A stretch of 64,000 bases of DNA from Candidatus Peregrinibacteria bacterium (GTDB lineage: Bacteria > Patescibacteriota > Gracilibacteria > UBA1369 > LOWO2-01-FULL-3), in assembly GCA_030592015.1 (NCBI GenBank), contig JAUUZY010000001.1:62001-126000 (forward strand), in the 5' to 3' direction. The position numbers were made by a program, and so were the translations under genes. Positions within the stretch are counted from its first letter, which is position 1, and each line of letters opens with the position of its first letter. A model generated the notes under the pieces. It did no database searches, was not told where the DNA came from, and saw only the letters and a program-made list of their open reading frames with translations. Of this stretch, positions 11,668 to 21,968 are shown piece after piece.

Positions 11668-13254
11668 CTAATACAGTTCTTTAAGATAACATTTCTCACA
11701 GTACACAATCTCAGGCTGATCTGGAGAATAAGTGCTACGTATCCCTAGACCACAGTTATCACATTTCCTGTCCCAAAGTTTGCGAGAATTTCTCTGCAAA
11801 AACCTAGCTCTATGCCTACAATCAGGACATTTTTTCGGTACAGGAAAGTCTTTTGCTTTATAAAACTTCAATTCCTGAGCAATCATCTTATAATTTCTCC
11901 CACAATCTTCACATGATGGAAGTTTAGAATTTATAGCCTTTTCCTCAATATCCCGCCACTTATACCCTCGGTCCAAAGTCTCCTCCTTAGTTAAAGGGAA
12001 ATATTCACAGGAAAGAGTCTCATTGTATGCGAAAGGTGAAATACTAACAGGAAAATATTCTCCATATTCCTTACTTTCCCTCATAGACTCAATTATTTTC
12101 GCAACTAGCTTTTCATATTCCTCCTTGGAATATTGTTTATTAAAAACACAATATTGCTTACGGCGTAAACCAAAACATCCAAACAAATCCGAAGAAAAAT
12201 AACAATGCTGAGAATACTGAGTATCGTTAATTTCACGGCAATAATAAAGAAACTTAGAATTATTAGAAGCAGTAACACCATTCATTTCATAGCAACACTC
12301 AGAGCCCATTCCAACATTAGTGCAATCATAAAGATCACGTGAATTAAACCCAGCCAAATCACAATAAGCACTACCTTCCAAAGCAAGACCGTCAAAACAG
12401 TCCTTCAAATTCTTACTATTCTCCACATAATCACCAGTCACATCTTCACTCGCAATAACATGCATAAATTTCTTTGGAATTGTCAGAGACAAATCATTCA
12501 ATTTTTTCAACCATTCCCTTATAGAATCATGATTAAAACGAATGTCATTTAAACGACGTTTATACTCTTCCTCAGACAATTGTTCATTCATAAATACATA
12601 CTCAGAATTCCTCAAACCAACAGAAGAAAAACAGTTAGTACAAGCCATACAATCCTTCAAGAAATAACTGTCATTACAATTCAAACAATCCTGAGAAAAA
12701 GCAAGATTGTAGCACTTCATACAATCCACACATTCGTAACAAAGCTCACAGGAAAGAACCTTAGTACAATCAACACAAGATTTAGACTTTATAGCTCCAT
12801 AACTGTAATAAACATCCTCACAGTAAGCACAAAGAGCAAGATAACAATTTTTATTCTCAACCCCAAAATTCACATATTCACAGTTTTCAGAACTCCCATC
12901 CTGAAATAGTGCAATATGAGGAATAGCCTTATCCAATTCGCTAAATTGTTCAAAAAAAGATTTGGAAAAATTATATTCCCTTGCATAGTCCATAACATCC
13001 CATTTATCACTCCACCAACAATCATAACAGTAAACTATGAACTCAGAATCCTTAGGGAACACAGAAATCACCGCCACTTCACACAAATCACAATGCCTAT
13101 TGTATAAATGCCTCTCATTCCTCAACGCAGAACGCCGCTGCCTCCTACAATCAGGACAAAAAGTCGGCTTCGGCAAAGAATTCCTATCATAAAAATCCTG
13201 ATCCCTCTGATCAATTTCAAATTGAACACTACATTGCGTACAACTTCGATTCAT
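11668..13254 (-). CDS. Cys-rich zinc-ribbon repeat protein (paralog 2)
   Basis: MNRSCTQCSVQFEI...CPDCRRQRRSALRNERHLYNRHCD; CFGCFGLRRKQYCVFNKQYSKEEY; C-terminal CPDCR...CDNCGLGIRSTY...CEKCYLKELY. Confidence 0.85.
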   Translation of the reverse strand: MNRSCTQCSVQFEIDQRDQDFYDRNSLPKPTFCPDCRRQRRSALRNERHLYNRHCDLCEVAVISVFPKDSEFIVYCYDCWWSDKWDVMDYAREYNFSKSFFEQFSELDKAIPHIALFQDGSSENCEYVNFGVENKNCYLALCAYCEDVYYSYGAIKSKSCVDCTKVLSCELCYECVDCMKCYNLAFSQDCLNCNDSYFLKDCMACTNCFSSVGLRNSEYVFMNEQLSEEEYKRRLNDIRFNHDSIREWLKKLNDLSLTIPKKFMHVIASEDVTGDYVENSKNLKDCFDGLALEGSAYCDLAGFNSRDLYDCTNVGMGSECCYEMNGVTASNNSKFLYYCREINDTQYSQHCYFSSDLFGCFGLRRKQYCVFNKQYSKEEYEKLVAKIIESMRESKEYGEYFPVSISPFAYNETLSCEYFPLTKEETLDRGYKWRDIEEKAINSKLPSCEDCGRNYKMIAQELKFYKAKDFPVPKKCPDCRHRARFLQRNSRKLWDRKCDNCGLGIRSTYSPDQPEIVYCEKCYLKELY

Positions 13255-13263
13255 ATTGCTATT

Positions 13264-14919
13264 TTAATACATTTCCTGCAAATAACATTTTTCACAATAC
13301 ACAGTCTCAGGACAATCAGCCACATAAGTACTACGTATACCTACATCACATTTATCACATTTCCTGCTCCACAACTTTCTTGAATTTCTCTGAGAAACCC
13401 TAGCCGCATTACGACAATCCGGGCATTTCTTCGGCACAGACAAACCCTTTCTACGATAAATATTCAACTCCTGACTAATCACCTTATAGTTTTTCCCACA
13501 ATCTACACATGCAAGAACTTCATTCACAATACTATCCGGCACATCCTTTATTCTATTAGGAAAATCACAGCTCGCAGGCCTATACTCCCTTTTATCAGTA
13601 TCCCGCCAAGCATAACCATCCTCCAAAGCTTTCTCTTTACTCAAAGGAAAAAACTCCTGAGCCATAGTTTCGTTATATGGAAAAGGTGATATTGCAATTG
13701 GAAAAAATTCACCCCACTCCCCCATTTTCTTCATATGCTCAACAATACGAGGCATAAGCTCCTCGTATTCCTCCTTTGTATATTGTTTGTTCAAAATACA
13801 ATATTTCTTATGCAGCAAACCAACACACCCAAAACAATGAGCACAATGACGACAATTATCAGAATAAAAATCATTACTACCATCCCAACACTGACTACAA
13901 AAAGCAGTAGCAGTCTGTCTTATTGGAGAATAGACCTCATAGGTCATCTCAGACCAACCGGTATGATATCCATCCAAACAATTCTTTACCTCAGAGTCCT
14001 GAACATACATACAATCCTCTGAACGATAAACCTGATAACAATCATGACAATTCTTAGACTCAAAGATGTAATCCCCACTGCAATTTTCAGTCTTATCCTG
14101 TATCGAATAAAGATGAGGCACCTGTAACTTCAAACCCTCAAGCCTCTCTTGAACTTGCCGCACTTGCTCCTCGTCCTGCAAATCAAATTCCTTAATCCGC
14201 TTCTCGTATTCCTCCTTAGTAAATTGCTCGTTAAACAGGCAATAAGACTTATCCCTAAGCCCAACACATGCAAAACAATCTCTGCATCTCCTACAATCAT
14301 ACAAGTAGTAAGAATCCGAACAGTTATGAGATAAAACACAGTAAAAACAGTTATATGAATGATTAGAATCAAGACATCCCACACAATTCTCCGTTTGAAA
14401 GCAATAACTACAATCAATACAACTCTTGCACTCCAAAAGCCAATAGCAATACAAGAGAGCCTCCCCCCTATAAACACACTGACTCAAATAACAATCCTTA
14501 GCATCAAAAGCAAAATTGCAATAATCACTATTCTCCGTATTTTGACCATTTAAGGCAGGGCGTGGAACAGTTGACAACAATTGCTCAAATTGTTCAAAAA
14601 AGGGCCTACTGAAGTCAAAGTCAATTCCATAGTTCAATGCATCCCAATCATCCTTCCACCACTCAGATCTCTCATACACAGGGAATTTCACGCCTTCCGG
14701 ATATCCAGAAATAATCTGCTTTCCGGTTTTACTGCAATTCCGATTATACAAAAACCTCTCATTTCTAAAACTCATCCTCCTTTGCATTCTACAATCTGGA
14801 CAGTGAGTTGGAGCTGGCACAACTCCAGTTTCAAAATGTGAAGAAATTCTATTTCTGAGTTCAGATTCTTCAGAAACAATTTGAAAATTTATCCCACAAT
14901 TTTTACAAGTTTTTTCCAC
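13264..14919 (-). CDS. Cys-rich zinc-ribbon repeat protein (paralog 3)
   Basis: CKNCGINFQI...CPDCRMQRRMSFRNERFLYNRNCS; dense CxxC; two CFxCVGL..K.YC..N.Q.TKEEYE units; same C-terminus as paralog 2. Confidence 0.85.
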   Translation of the reverse strand: MEKTCKNCGINFQIVSEESELRNRISSHFETGVVPAPTHCPDCRMQRRMSFRNERFLYNRNCSKTGKQIISGYPEGVKFPVYERSEWWKDDWDALNYGIDFDFSRPFFEQFEQLLSTVPRPALNGQNTENSDYCNFAFDAKDCYLSQCVYRGEALLYCYWLLECKSCIDCSYCFQTENCVGCLDSNHSYNCFYCVLSHNCSDSYYLYDCRRCRDCFACVGLRDKSYCLFNEQFTKEEYEKRIKEFDLQDEEQVRQVQERLEGLKLQVPHLYSIQDKTENCSGDYIFESKNCHDCYQVYRSEDCMYVQDSEVKNCLDGYHTGWSEMTYEVYSPIRQTATAFCSQCWDGSNDFYSDNCRHCAHCFGCVGLLHKKYCILNKQYTKEEYEELMPRIVEHMKKMGEWGEFFPIAISPFPYNETMAQEFFPLSKEKALEDGYAWRDTDKREYRPASCDFPNRIKDVPDSIVNEVLACVDCGKNYKVISQELNIYRRKGLSVPKKCPDCRNAARVSQRNSRKLWSRKCDKCDVGIRSTYVADCPETVYCEKCYLQEMY

Positions 14920-15156
14920 CTCTTATGAATACAGAAAAACAACTTGAATGTAAAACACAGTCCAAAAAAGCAATAAAAAACAAGAAGAACGATCAATTTT
15001 TTTGTGCGGCCAGAAACCGGTCAATACAGCCACAACTCTAGAAACACAAAGTAGAAAACAACAAGGAATAAAGACCCCAAGAAAAAAATACAAAATTGCC
15101 GAAAGAACCAAACAATGATAAATTAATTAGGCAAACAAAGAACAGTAATAATTATC

Positions 15157-15987
15157 ATGAAAATTGTTATTCTAATTCCAAAACTTCACGCTGGATCAGA
15201 GCTGGCGCTGAACAAATTGCTACAAAAAAAAGACTTAAATATAGTTGGAATTGTTCGCTCAGATATTTCCCCATTAACAAAAAAATACTGGCGATATTTT
15301 AGATATGGTCTACGTCGAGCAGGAGCATTTTATGCAATCATAATAGCACTGGTAGCATATCTACATTTTATAGGCTTAGGACTGGCAAGCCTCTTTATAT
15401 GGAATAGAAAACGACGCTGGTTGCACATCACAAAGCTTATAAAGAAACACAAGCTGGCAATTCACGACACAAGCAACATAAACTCCAAAGAGAGCATAGC
15501 TATAATCAAATCATGGGAGCCGGATGTGCTTGTTTCAATCAATTTTGACCAAATACTAAAAAAACGAGTAATCAAAATTCCAAAAATCACAACTTTGAAC
15601 ATGCACCCGGGACTATTGCCCAAGTACAAAGGCGTTTGGCCTAGCTTCTGGAAGCTACACAACGGAGAAAAATACGCCGGAGTAACAATTCACCACCTAA
15701 ACGAAAAAATCGACGAAGGAGCCATAATTGCCCAGAGAAAATTTAGAATCCATAAAAACGAAACAAGTTTTCACCTTGCACTTAGATCTGCTCAACACGG
15801 AAGCCAATTATTGATCAAAACACTACAAAAAATGAAAAAAGGTATCAAACTACCAACTATAAAGATAAAAGCAAAACCTTCATACTATTCCCTACCATCA
15901 AAAGTAGAATTTGACGCATTCCACGCAAAGGGAAAAAGGATCTTCTCCGGACTAGGGCTATGGAAAGAATTCAAAAGACGATTCTAA
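15157..15987 (+). CDS. Formyltransferase-domain protein (methionyl-tRNA/phosphoribosylglycinamide formyltransferase-like)
   Basis: NMHPGLLPKYKGVWPSFWKLHNGEKYAGVTIHHLNEKIDEGAIIAQ matches the formyl transferase core. Confidence 0.88.
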   Translation: MKIVILIPKLHAGSELALNKLLQKKDLNIVGIVRSDISPLTKKYWRYFRYGLRRAGAFYAIIIALVAYLHFIGLGLASLFIWNRKRRWLHITKLIKKHKLAIHDTSNINSKESIAIIKSWEPDVLVSINFDQILKKRVIKIPKITTLNMHPGLLPKYKGVWPSFWKLHNGEKYAGVTIHHLNEKIDEGAIIAQRKFRIHKNETSFHLALRSAQHGSQLLIKTLQKMKKGIKLPTIKIKAKPSYYSLPSKVEFDAFHAKGKRIFSGLGLWKEFKRRF

Positions 15988-16415
15988 ACTGCTTTTCGAA
16001 GCTTTAGATGCTCAAATATAAAAACACCAAGCATCACCAAAGTGATACCAAATGATCCCCAACACCAAATACAAATGTCACCTATTTTGGCAAATTCCAA
16101 ATAGCGTAGATAAACTCCAAACAACACTCCCCAAACTATCAAAATACCAAGAAACAAATCTAAAAGTTTGTGCTTTATAAGACTTCTTTCAAAAGCAAGA
16201 AACCACACACCCACATAAAAGAAAAACCCATAAACAGCCATAGGAACACCAAGTATTTTCCCATATTCACTATTCAAAACAGTCTCGCACCCATCATCGG
16301 TACAAGGAACAATAGTGTCAGATACCTGAATCCACCAGAGATAAGCGCAAAGCAACATCCCAACAATGCTCAAAAGCAATATAATCCTATTTGTCCACAA
16401 CTTTAAATCTTTCAT
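15984..16415 (-). CDS. Vitamin K epoxide reductase (VKOR) family membrane protein
   Basis: Four to five TM helices, loop cysteines PCTDDGCETVLNSEYGKILGVPMAVYG and redox motif CIWC. Confidence 0.9.
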   Translation of the reverse strand: MKDLKLWTNRIILLLSIVGMLLCAYLWWIQVSDTIVPCTDDGCETVLNSEYGKILGVPMAVYGFFFYVGVWFLAFERSLIKHKLLDLFLGILIVWGVLFGVYLRYLEFAKIGDICIWCWGSFGITLVMLGVFIFEHLKLRKAV

Positions 16416-16482
16416 AACAGCCCCATTCTATACAACTCTCTCTCAAAATGCTATAAAATTAACAACGAAAATAATTAGCAAA

Positions 16483-17604
16483 ATGTCAGCACAAGTAAAT
16501 ATAATTGGGCTTCTATACCGAAAATTGGTCAAACCAGTTGTTTTTTTAGCAAATCCGGAACACGTACACGATGCATTTACACAAATAGGAAGCTTCCTTG
16601 GAAAAAACTTCCTAAATAGAAAATTCACAAGAATTCTACTCCACTATAAAAACGAAAAACTCGAACAGGAGATAGCGGGAATAAAGTTCTTGAACCCTGT
16701 AGGGCTATCCGCAGGCTTCGACAAAGATGCCCACTTACAAAACATTCTACCCGAAGTAGGATTCGGATTCATGCAGGTAGGATCAGTAACACTCCATCCA
16801 TATGGGGGAAACACAAAACCCAGACTAACAAGACTCAAAAAATCTAAAGGAATAGTTGTAAACTACGGATTAAAAAATATAGGAGTAGATAAGATCATTC
16901 CTAGAATAAAAAATCACAATAACCCAGACTTTCCACTAAGCATCTCCATTGCAAAAACAAACTGCAAAGACACTGCCAGCACAGAAGAAGCTATCCTAGA
17001 CTACTATGGATGTATAAAGAAGTTGGAGAAAAGCGATGTCGGAGATTTCTACACCATCAACATATCCTGCCCTAACACTTTCGGGGGAGAACCCTTTACC
17101 ACAGCGGCAAAACTAGAAAAACTACTCGCAAAAATTATGACTTTAAACATAGAAAAACCGATATTTGTAAAAATGCCAATCAATATGGAATGGCATGAAT
17201 TCAAGGAACTATTGGAAATAATAATTGAACACAAAATCACAGGTGTCATCATCGGGAACCTAAATAAAGACAGAAAACTAGACACAATAAAAGACCACAT
17301 TCCAAAAGATCTAAAAGGAGGAATTAGCGGAACCCCAACAAAGGAACTCTGCAACAAGCTAATATCAAAAACCTACAAACATTACGGCAAAAAATTAATC
17401 ATAGTTGGAGTAGGTGGCATATTCTCCACCGAAGACGCCTATGAAAAAATTAAACTGGGATCAAGCCTAGTACAACTAATAACCGGCATGATCTTCCAAG
17501 GCCCACAATTAATAGGCGAAATCAACCGCGGACTTGTAAAACTTCTCGAAAAAGATGGATTCAAAAATATCCATGAAGCGATCGGCTCATTTAGTGAAGA
17601 GTAG
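16483..17604 (+). CDS. pyrD: Dihydroorotate dehydrogenase (class 2-like)
   Basis: NPVGLSAGFDKDA, GSVTLHPYGGNTKPRLTRL, NISCPNTFGGEPF, GVGGIFSTEDAYEKIKLGSSLVQLITGMIFQGP. Start trimmed from ORF 16366 to Met at 16483. Confidence 0.92.
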   Translation: MSAQVNIIGLLYRKLVKPVVFLANPEHVHDAFTQIGSFLGKNFLNRKFTRILLHYKNEKLEQEIAGIKFLNPVGLSAGFDKDAHLQNILPEVGFGFMQVGSVTLHPYGGNTKPRLTRLKKSKGIVVNYGLKNIGVDKIIPRIKNHNNPDFPLSISIAKTNCKDTASTEEAILDYYGCIKKLEKSDVGDFYTINISCPNTFGGEPFTTAAKLEKLLAKIMTLNIEKPIFVKMPINMEWHEFKELLEIIIEHKITGVIIGNLNKDRKLDTIKDHIPKDLKGGISGTPTKELCNKLISKTYKHYGKKLIIVGVGGIFSTEDAYEKIKLGSSLVQLITGMIFQGPQLIGEINRGLVKLLEKDGFKNIHEAIGSFSEE

Positions 17605-17899
17605 TCCAAGTATTATTATTGGTATCAAATACCATATTCACAACAGTATCATCAGCACTTTCTGCAGAACCTTCATTGTCAGGTGATTTAGAAGCAGCAG
17701 TAACAGCATCAAGCTCTTCAGCAGAATCATCTGCAAACGCTGCTATAACTTTTGCGGACTTATCACCCAATTGCTTATGTCTACCTAAAAGTTTACTAAT
17801 AAGAGGATTACCAGCAAGTTTTCTCTCAACAACCGGCTCAGCCTCAGTCCGAGACTCACCATCAGGAAGGTCAAATTGTGCTAATGCTTCTACTGACAT
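17591..17899 (-). CDS. Hypothetical protein
   Basis: 102 aa ORF (MSVEALAQFDLPDGESRTEAEPVV...); the opposite ORF at 17619-17933 looks like a shadow ORF. Confidence 0.5.
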   Translation of the reverse strand: MSVEALAQFDLPDGESRTEAEPVVERKLAGNPLISKLLGRHKQLGDKSAKVIAAFADDSAEELDAVTAASKSPDNEGSAESADDTVVNMVFDTNNNTWTTLH

Positions 17900-18032
17900 A
17901 GTTTATTTGTTTATTAAGCCACTTAAATTATAGAGTATTTTCTAAAAAAGTAAAGCCATAAAGACCACTAAACATAGACTTTAAAAGTCAAACTCATTAA
18001 GTTATGCGGGAAAAATTTAACCCCTCAAACAT

Positions 18033-19232
18033 ATGAAAAACCCATCAAATAATCCAACAAGATCAATAGAACAGGACTTAACCAGAAATTTTGTTGACAG
18101 CTACACCATTGGAAATATTAAGAAGGCATCATTAATTCCTATGGCAAGAAAACACCTAGTTGATTCAAGAATTATTTTACCTCAAGAATTTAGGCAAGAT
18201 GCAATAGAAGGATTGAGTGACTTACTACAAGAAATAGCTTCAGAATCAACAAGAGGTCAAATAAATCTTCATAAACTATTTGAGGCAGTAAGAGCAACAC
18301 GTGGAGGAGAAAAACATGTAAGAGAAGGAACAAGAAGTCGAGTAGAAATGGTAATACAATGCTTATCAGATATGTCAGATATAAGAAAAAGCATGGCTAT
18401 TAGCACAAGTGGACTAGCAAGAGCAGCTAGCTTTATGGGGGGACTAAGCGAGCATGACAACATCGAAAAAATACAATTGGTGGAAGCAGGAATAGACAGA
18501 GCAATGGACTTCCTATGGGACACAAGCCCAAAACAAATATCGAACAGAACAACAAGAAAGCAATTAGAAGACAGTTCATCAATAGATATAGTTCTCGCTC
18601 CAGCCTCACTAGCTCAGCATATAGGAAAAGCATCAATGGCAGAGGCAATAGGACAAAAAACACAAGAGACAGTGCAATATGTAATAGCTACTGCAATTAT
18701 TGAAGAAAGGGTACTAAAAAATGGTCTTGAAGAAGCAAAAGAAGTAATACAAGAAGCAAGAATAAAGAACGAAATGACTTATCTACAAAGTGTTGAATAT
18801 CTCATGACCCTAGCCACTATATATTCAGCTAAATACGGAATGACTATTGAATTCTTTCTCATACCATTTCTAAAACTTCTCGCAAGAGAAATGGAATATG
18901 AAGAAGATTTAAAAGACGACAAAGCAAAAAAACTAAAAAGCAAAGAAAAAATAAAGAAATGGCAAAAACCACTTGAAGAAGAGGCAAAAACAAGAGCAAA
19001 AGAAGATGAAAATAAAACAGCCCTGGGAAGAATTCTACCAATAAGAAGAACAAGAAGATTATCAGCAAGAGAAAATGCAAGCGTTAGACTAATAACAGGA
19101 GAAACAAAAGTAATAGCAAAAACAGAAGAAAGAATAAAAGCCACTAAAGCAAGAATAGAAGCCCTTACGATCAAGGAAAAGGCAAATGGAAAGGGCATAA
19201 TAAGAAAAAGAAACAAAAACGACAGAAGATAG
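18033..19232 (+). CDS. Hypothetical protein, charged C-terminus
   Basis: 399 aa ORF, helical, Lys/Arg/Glu-rich C-terminal third; no recognised family. Confidence 0.75.
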   Translation: MKNPSNNPTRSIEQDLTRNFVDSYTIGNIKKASLIPMARKHLVDSRIILPQEFRQDAIEGLSDLLQEIASESTRGQINLHKLFEAVRATRGGEKHVREGTRSRVEMVIQCLSDMSDIRKSMAISTSGLARAASFMGGLSEHDNIEKIQLVEAGIDRAMDFLWDTSPKQISNRTTRKQLEDSSSIDIVLAPASLAQHIGKASMAEAIGQKTQETVQYVIATAIIEERVLKNGLEEAKEVIQEARIKNEMTYLQSVEYLMTLATIYSAKYGMTIEFFLIPFLKLLAREMEYEEDLKDDKAKKLKSKEKIKKWQKPLEEEAKTRAKEDENKTALGRILPIRRTRRLSARENASVRLITGETKVIAKTEERIKATKARIEALTIKEKANGKGIIRKRNKNDRR

Positions 19233-19296
19233 AAAGTTTGACTTCTCTCATATTCTTAATTAACCTACCCCCTAGGTGCAATTTTGACAATTTATT

Positions 19297-19566
19297 ATGA
19301 TCGAACCATTTCAAAAGAAATCCCTAAGTCAGCTAAAAAAGGCAGAGGGCATGCTTAAAAAAGTTATAAGAATGATCGAATCAGGAGATTACTGTATCGA
19401 CATTCTACAACAAAGCCTCGCTACAACCGGGCTTCTTAAGGCAGCCAACAAAACAATATTGGAAAATCATCTAAATTCCTGTTTCAAAAAAGGAATGCTC
19501 ACTAAAAGTCCTAAAAAACAACAAGAACTAATAGAAGAAGTTTTACATATCATTAACAAAGCTTAA
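19297..19566 (+). CDS. CsoR/RcnR (DUF156)-family metal-sensing transcriptional repressor
   Basis: LKKAEGMLKKVIRMIESGDYCIDILQQSLATTGLLKAANKTILENHLNSCF matches the CsoR-family helix pattern with conserved C, H and C. Confidence 0.88.
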   Translation: MIEPFQKKSLSQLKKAEGMLKKVIRMIESGDYCIDILQQSLATTGLLKAANKTILENHLNSCFKKGMLTKSPKKQQELIEEVLHIINKA

Positions 19567-19568
19567 AT

Positions 19569-20450
19569 ATGAAAATTAATAAAAAAATCAGTCTACTGTC
19601 GCTTATTATTACAACTCTGATATTGACAGGCTGCACAGCAAACACCACAGACAATAGTCCCACAACAAACACAGTGGGAAGTATAACGGCACTTGATGAA
19701 CTTTTCTACGACTGGGAAGATATCAGTATAGAGGGGGGAGATGTAGAGCACGGATTCCACTTCAAAAACAATTCCGACTCAGATCTCACATTAACAGGAG
19801 GAGTGACGTCATGCATGTGTACAATAGTAAAATTCGAGCTCCCAGATGGCTCATTATCACCGGATTTCGGAATGCACAACAACGAAGAAAAATGGTCATA
19901 CACAGTAAAACCAGGAGAAGAATTTGAGGCAGAAGTAATATTCGACCCAATGGCTCACGGACCTGATGCAGTAGGGCCAATACAAAGAAACATTACCCTA
20001 TTCACCAGCGCTGGGGAAACAGAATTGGAAGTGCAAAGCAATGTTCTATACCAAGAGGAATACGAAGAAAAGTACGGAGACATGGACTTTGTTTTTGAAG
20101 AAACAGAATTTGATTTCGGCCTATTGAAACAAAGTAGCGGAATAATCTCCTATGACTTTGAATTTGAATACAAAGGAAATGATCCAATAGTGATAACTGC
20201 AGTACCTGCAAGTTGCGCATGTACAAAAGGAAAGGTATCGCAAACTAAATTCGAAAAAGGTGATAAAGGATTTCTCACAGTAGAATTCGATCCAAATCTA
20301 CACGAAGAACCGGAAGGAGTATTCTTCAAAACAGCAAGCATGCTCACCGAGCCAAAATTGGAAAAACAACCGGAAGTAAAAATATGGGCAGAAATAGACC
20401 TAGATCTGGGACCGGAAGCATATAAACTAAAAGAAGCACATATAAATTAA
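19569..20450 (+). CDS. DUF1573-type lipoprotein (two domains)
   Basis: Lipobox LILTGC; repeated HGFHFKNNSDSDLTLTGGVTSCMCT and YDFEFEYKGNDPIVITAVPASCACTKG segments. Confidence 0.85.
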   Translation: MKINKKISLLSLIITTLILTGCTANTTDNSPTTNTVGSITALDELFYDWEDISIEGGDVEHGFHFKNNSDSDLTLTGGVTSCMCTIVKFELPDGSLSPDFGMHNNEEKWSYTVKPGEEFEAEVIFDPMAHGPDAVGPIQRNITLFTSAGETELEVQSNVLYQEEYEEKYGDMDFVFEETEFDFGLLKQSSGIISYDFEFEYKGNDPIVITAVPASCACTKGKVSQTKFEKGDKGFLTVEFDPNLHEEPEGVFFKTASMLTEPKLEKQPEVKIWAEIDLDLGPEAYKLKEAHIN

Positions 20451-20460
20451 CCCTAAAAAC

Positions 20461-20847
20461 ATGTCTAACTATGGATATACAAAGAAAGTAGATTATGACT
20501 TTCAAACAGCAACAGAAAAAACTAGGGAAGAACTAGGCAAGGAAGGATTCGGAATCCTGACAGAAATAGACGTAAAAGCCACGCTAAAGAAAAAGCTGGA
20601 TAAAGACGTAGAAGACTACGTCATCTTAGGAGCATGCAATCCCCCATTCGCAGCACGAGGACTAGAGATAGAACAAGAACTCGGACTACTACTACCCTGC
20701 AATGTTATTGTTTACAAAAAGGAAGAAGAAATATTTGTTTCCGCTCTAAAACCAACAATAGCAATGTCATTCATAGGAAATGAGCAAATGAGAGAAATCG
20801 CAAATACAATTGAAGGAAAATTAAAAACTGCGATCGACAAGGTTTAG
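20461..20847 (+). CDS. DUF302 domain protein
   Basis: MSNYGYTKKVDYDFQTATEKTREELGKEGFGILTEIDVKATLKKKLDKD...YVILGACNPPFAARGLEIEQELGLLLPCNVIVYK. Confidence 0.92.
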   Translation: MSNYGYTKKVDYDFQTATEKTREELGKEGFGILTEIDVKATLKKKLDKDVEDYVILGACNPPFAARGLEIEQELGLLLPCNVIVYKKEEEIFVSALKPTIAMSFIGNEQMREIANTIEGKLKTAIDKV

Positions 20848-21257
20848 TCCCCTCTTTCAATATTCACAGACGCACGCTGCTTCTTTACAGCGCTCCTGTG
20901 AGACTTATCATGCAAAATCTTCTCTTTGGCACGCTTTGATCGTTTCTTCTTCTGCTTACGCAATTTAAAGATCCTCTTCGCCCGATCCGATTTCGCCCCC
21001 TTCACCTGATCCTCAATTTTCAAAATCAGCAATTTATAGGCAGAAAGCTTATTCCTACTCTGCTCTCGATGTTTTTGACACTTAACAGTAGTCCCTGTCG
21101 GAATATGCTTCAACATCGCACAACTGGCAGTCTTATTGATCTTTTGACCTCCCTTGCCTCCACCAACAACAAACTTTTCAGAAATATCCTCAGGCTTGAC
21201 ACCCAATTCACGCGCCTTCTCGACTATAACCGGAGATAAATCCTGTGGAAAATTCAT
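20844..21257 (-). CDS. Class I release factor-domain protein (RF-1/ArfB-like, GGQ motif)
   Basis: GGGKGGQKINKTASCAMLKHIPTGTTVKCQKHREQSRNKLSAYKLL; basic tail. Start placed at internal Met (MNFPQDL). Confidence 0.92.
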   Translation of the reverse strand: MNFPQDLSPVIVEKARELGVKPEDISEKFVVGGGKGGQKINKTASCAMLKHIPTGTTVKCQKHREQSRNKLSAYKLLILKIEDQVKGAKSDRAKRIFKLRKQKKKRSKRAKEKILHDKSHRSAVKKQRASVNIERGD

Positions 21258-21383
21258 GGCTGCATTGTAGCATAAACTAACAACACACAATCCCAAAATA
21301 GAGTTTTAAAAGAAGGGAATAAGACCTCAGTCAGTTGACAAAACAGCCTAATTGTTGTACAATTAGAGAAGTCATTAAAAATT

Positions 21384-21968
21384 ATGAAAAACAAAAAAAG
21401 AAAAAAATACAGCTTAGCTAGGTACTTATTCAAGAATTATCTAGAAAAGGAGGAACGTATTAAATACATAGTACGTCCACATCCATTTACATATCACATG
21501 AAATTTTCTAGCATTAAATTATTGTTCTTTTTCGTGCCACTATTGATTTTCATATTCATACCACAATATAAAACCATTGGCTTCATATTAGTAGCTATTG
21601 GCTTAATAAAAACATTCCTAGTTTATTTTGATTGGAATTACAATGTATGGCTAGTCACAAACAAGGGAGTGATCAGCATCAGGGCAAAGAGTATTTGGCA
21701 CAGACATCAGGCAAGGGTGGAACATGATATGATAGCAGGAATATCCTACGAAATTAAAGGTTTCGTCGGTGCTATGATCAATCTAGGACACATAACACTT
21801 GAAAAAGCAGGAAGTTCTGTAGATATTATGAAATTTGAGAAAATTTACAATCCACGAAAAGCCGAACACAATATTGTAAAATGTCAAAAAGCATACATAC
21901 AGAAAAAATCAAAAATCAAGCGTGAAGGATTATTAGAAACAATGTCACAAAAGTTAAACTACGCATAA
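21384..21968 (+). CDS. Membrane protein with bacterial PH (bPH2/YdbS-like) domain
   Basis: Two TM helices followed by NYNVWLVTNKGVISIRAKSIWHRHQARVEHDMIAGISYE. Confidence 0.7.
   Translation: MKNKKRKKYSLARYLFKNYLEKEERIKYIVRPHPFTYHMKFSSIKLLFFFVPLLIFIFIPQYKTIGFILVAIGLIKTFLVYFDWNYNVWLVTNKGVISIRAKSIWHRHQARVEHDMIAGISYEIKGFVGAMINLGHITLEKAGSSVDIMKFEKIYNPRKAEHNIVKCQKAYIQKKSKIKREGLLETMSQKLNYA

Noticed and set aside
10523-14841. Numerous + strand ORFs opposite the Cys-rich genes (for example 10523-10879, 12580-12909, 14149-14334)
   Set aside because: Compositionally biased Thr/Ile-rich shadow ORFs antisense to strongly supported minus-strand genes.
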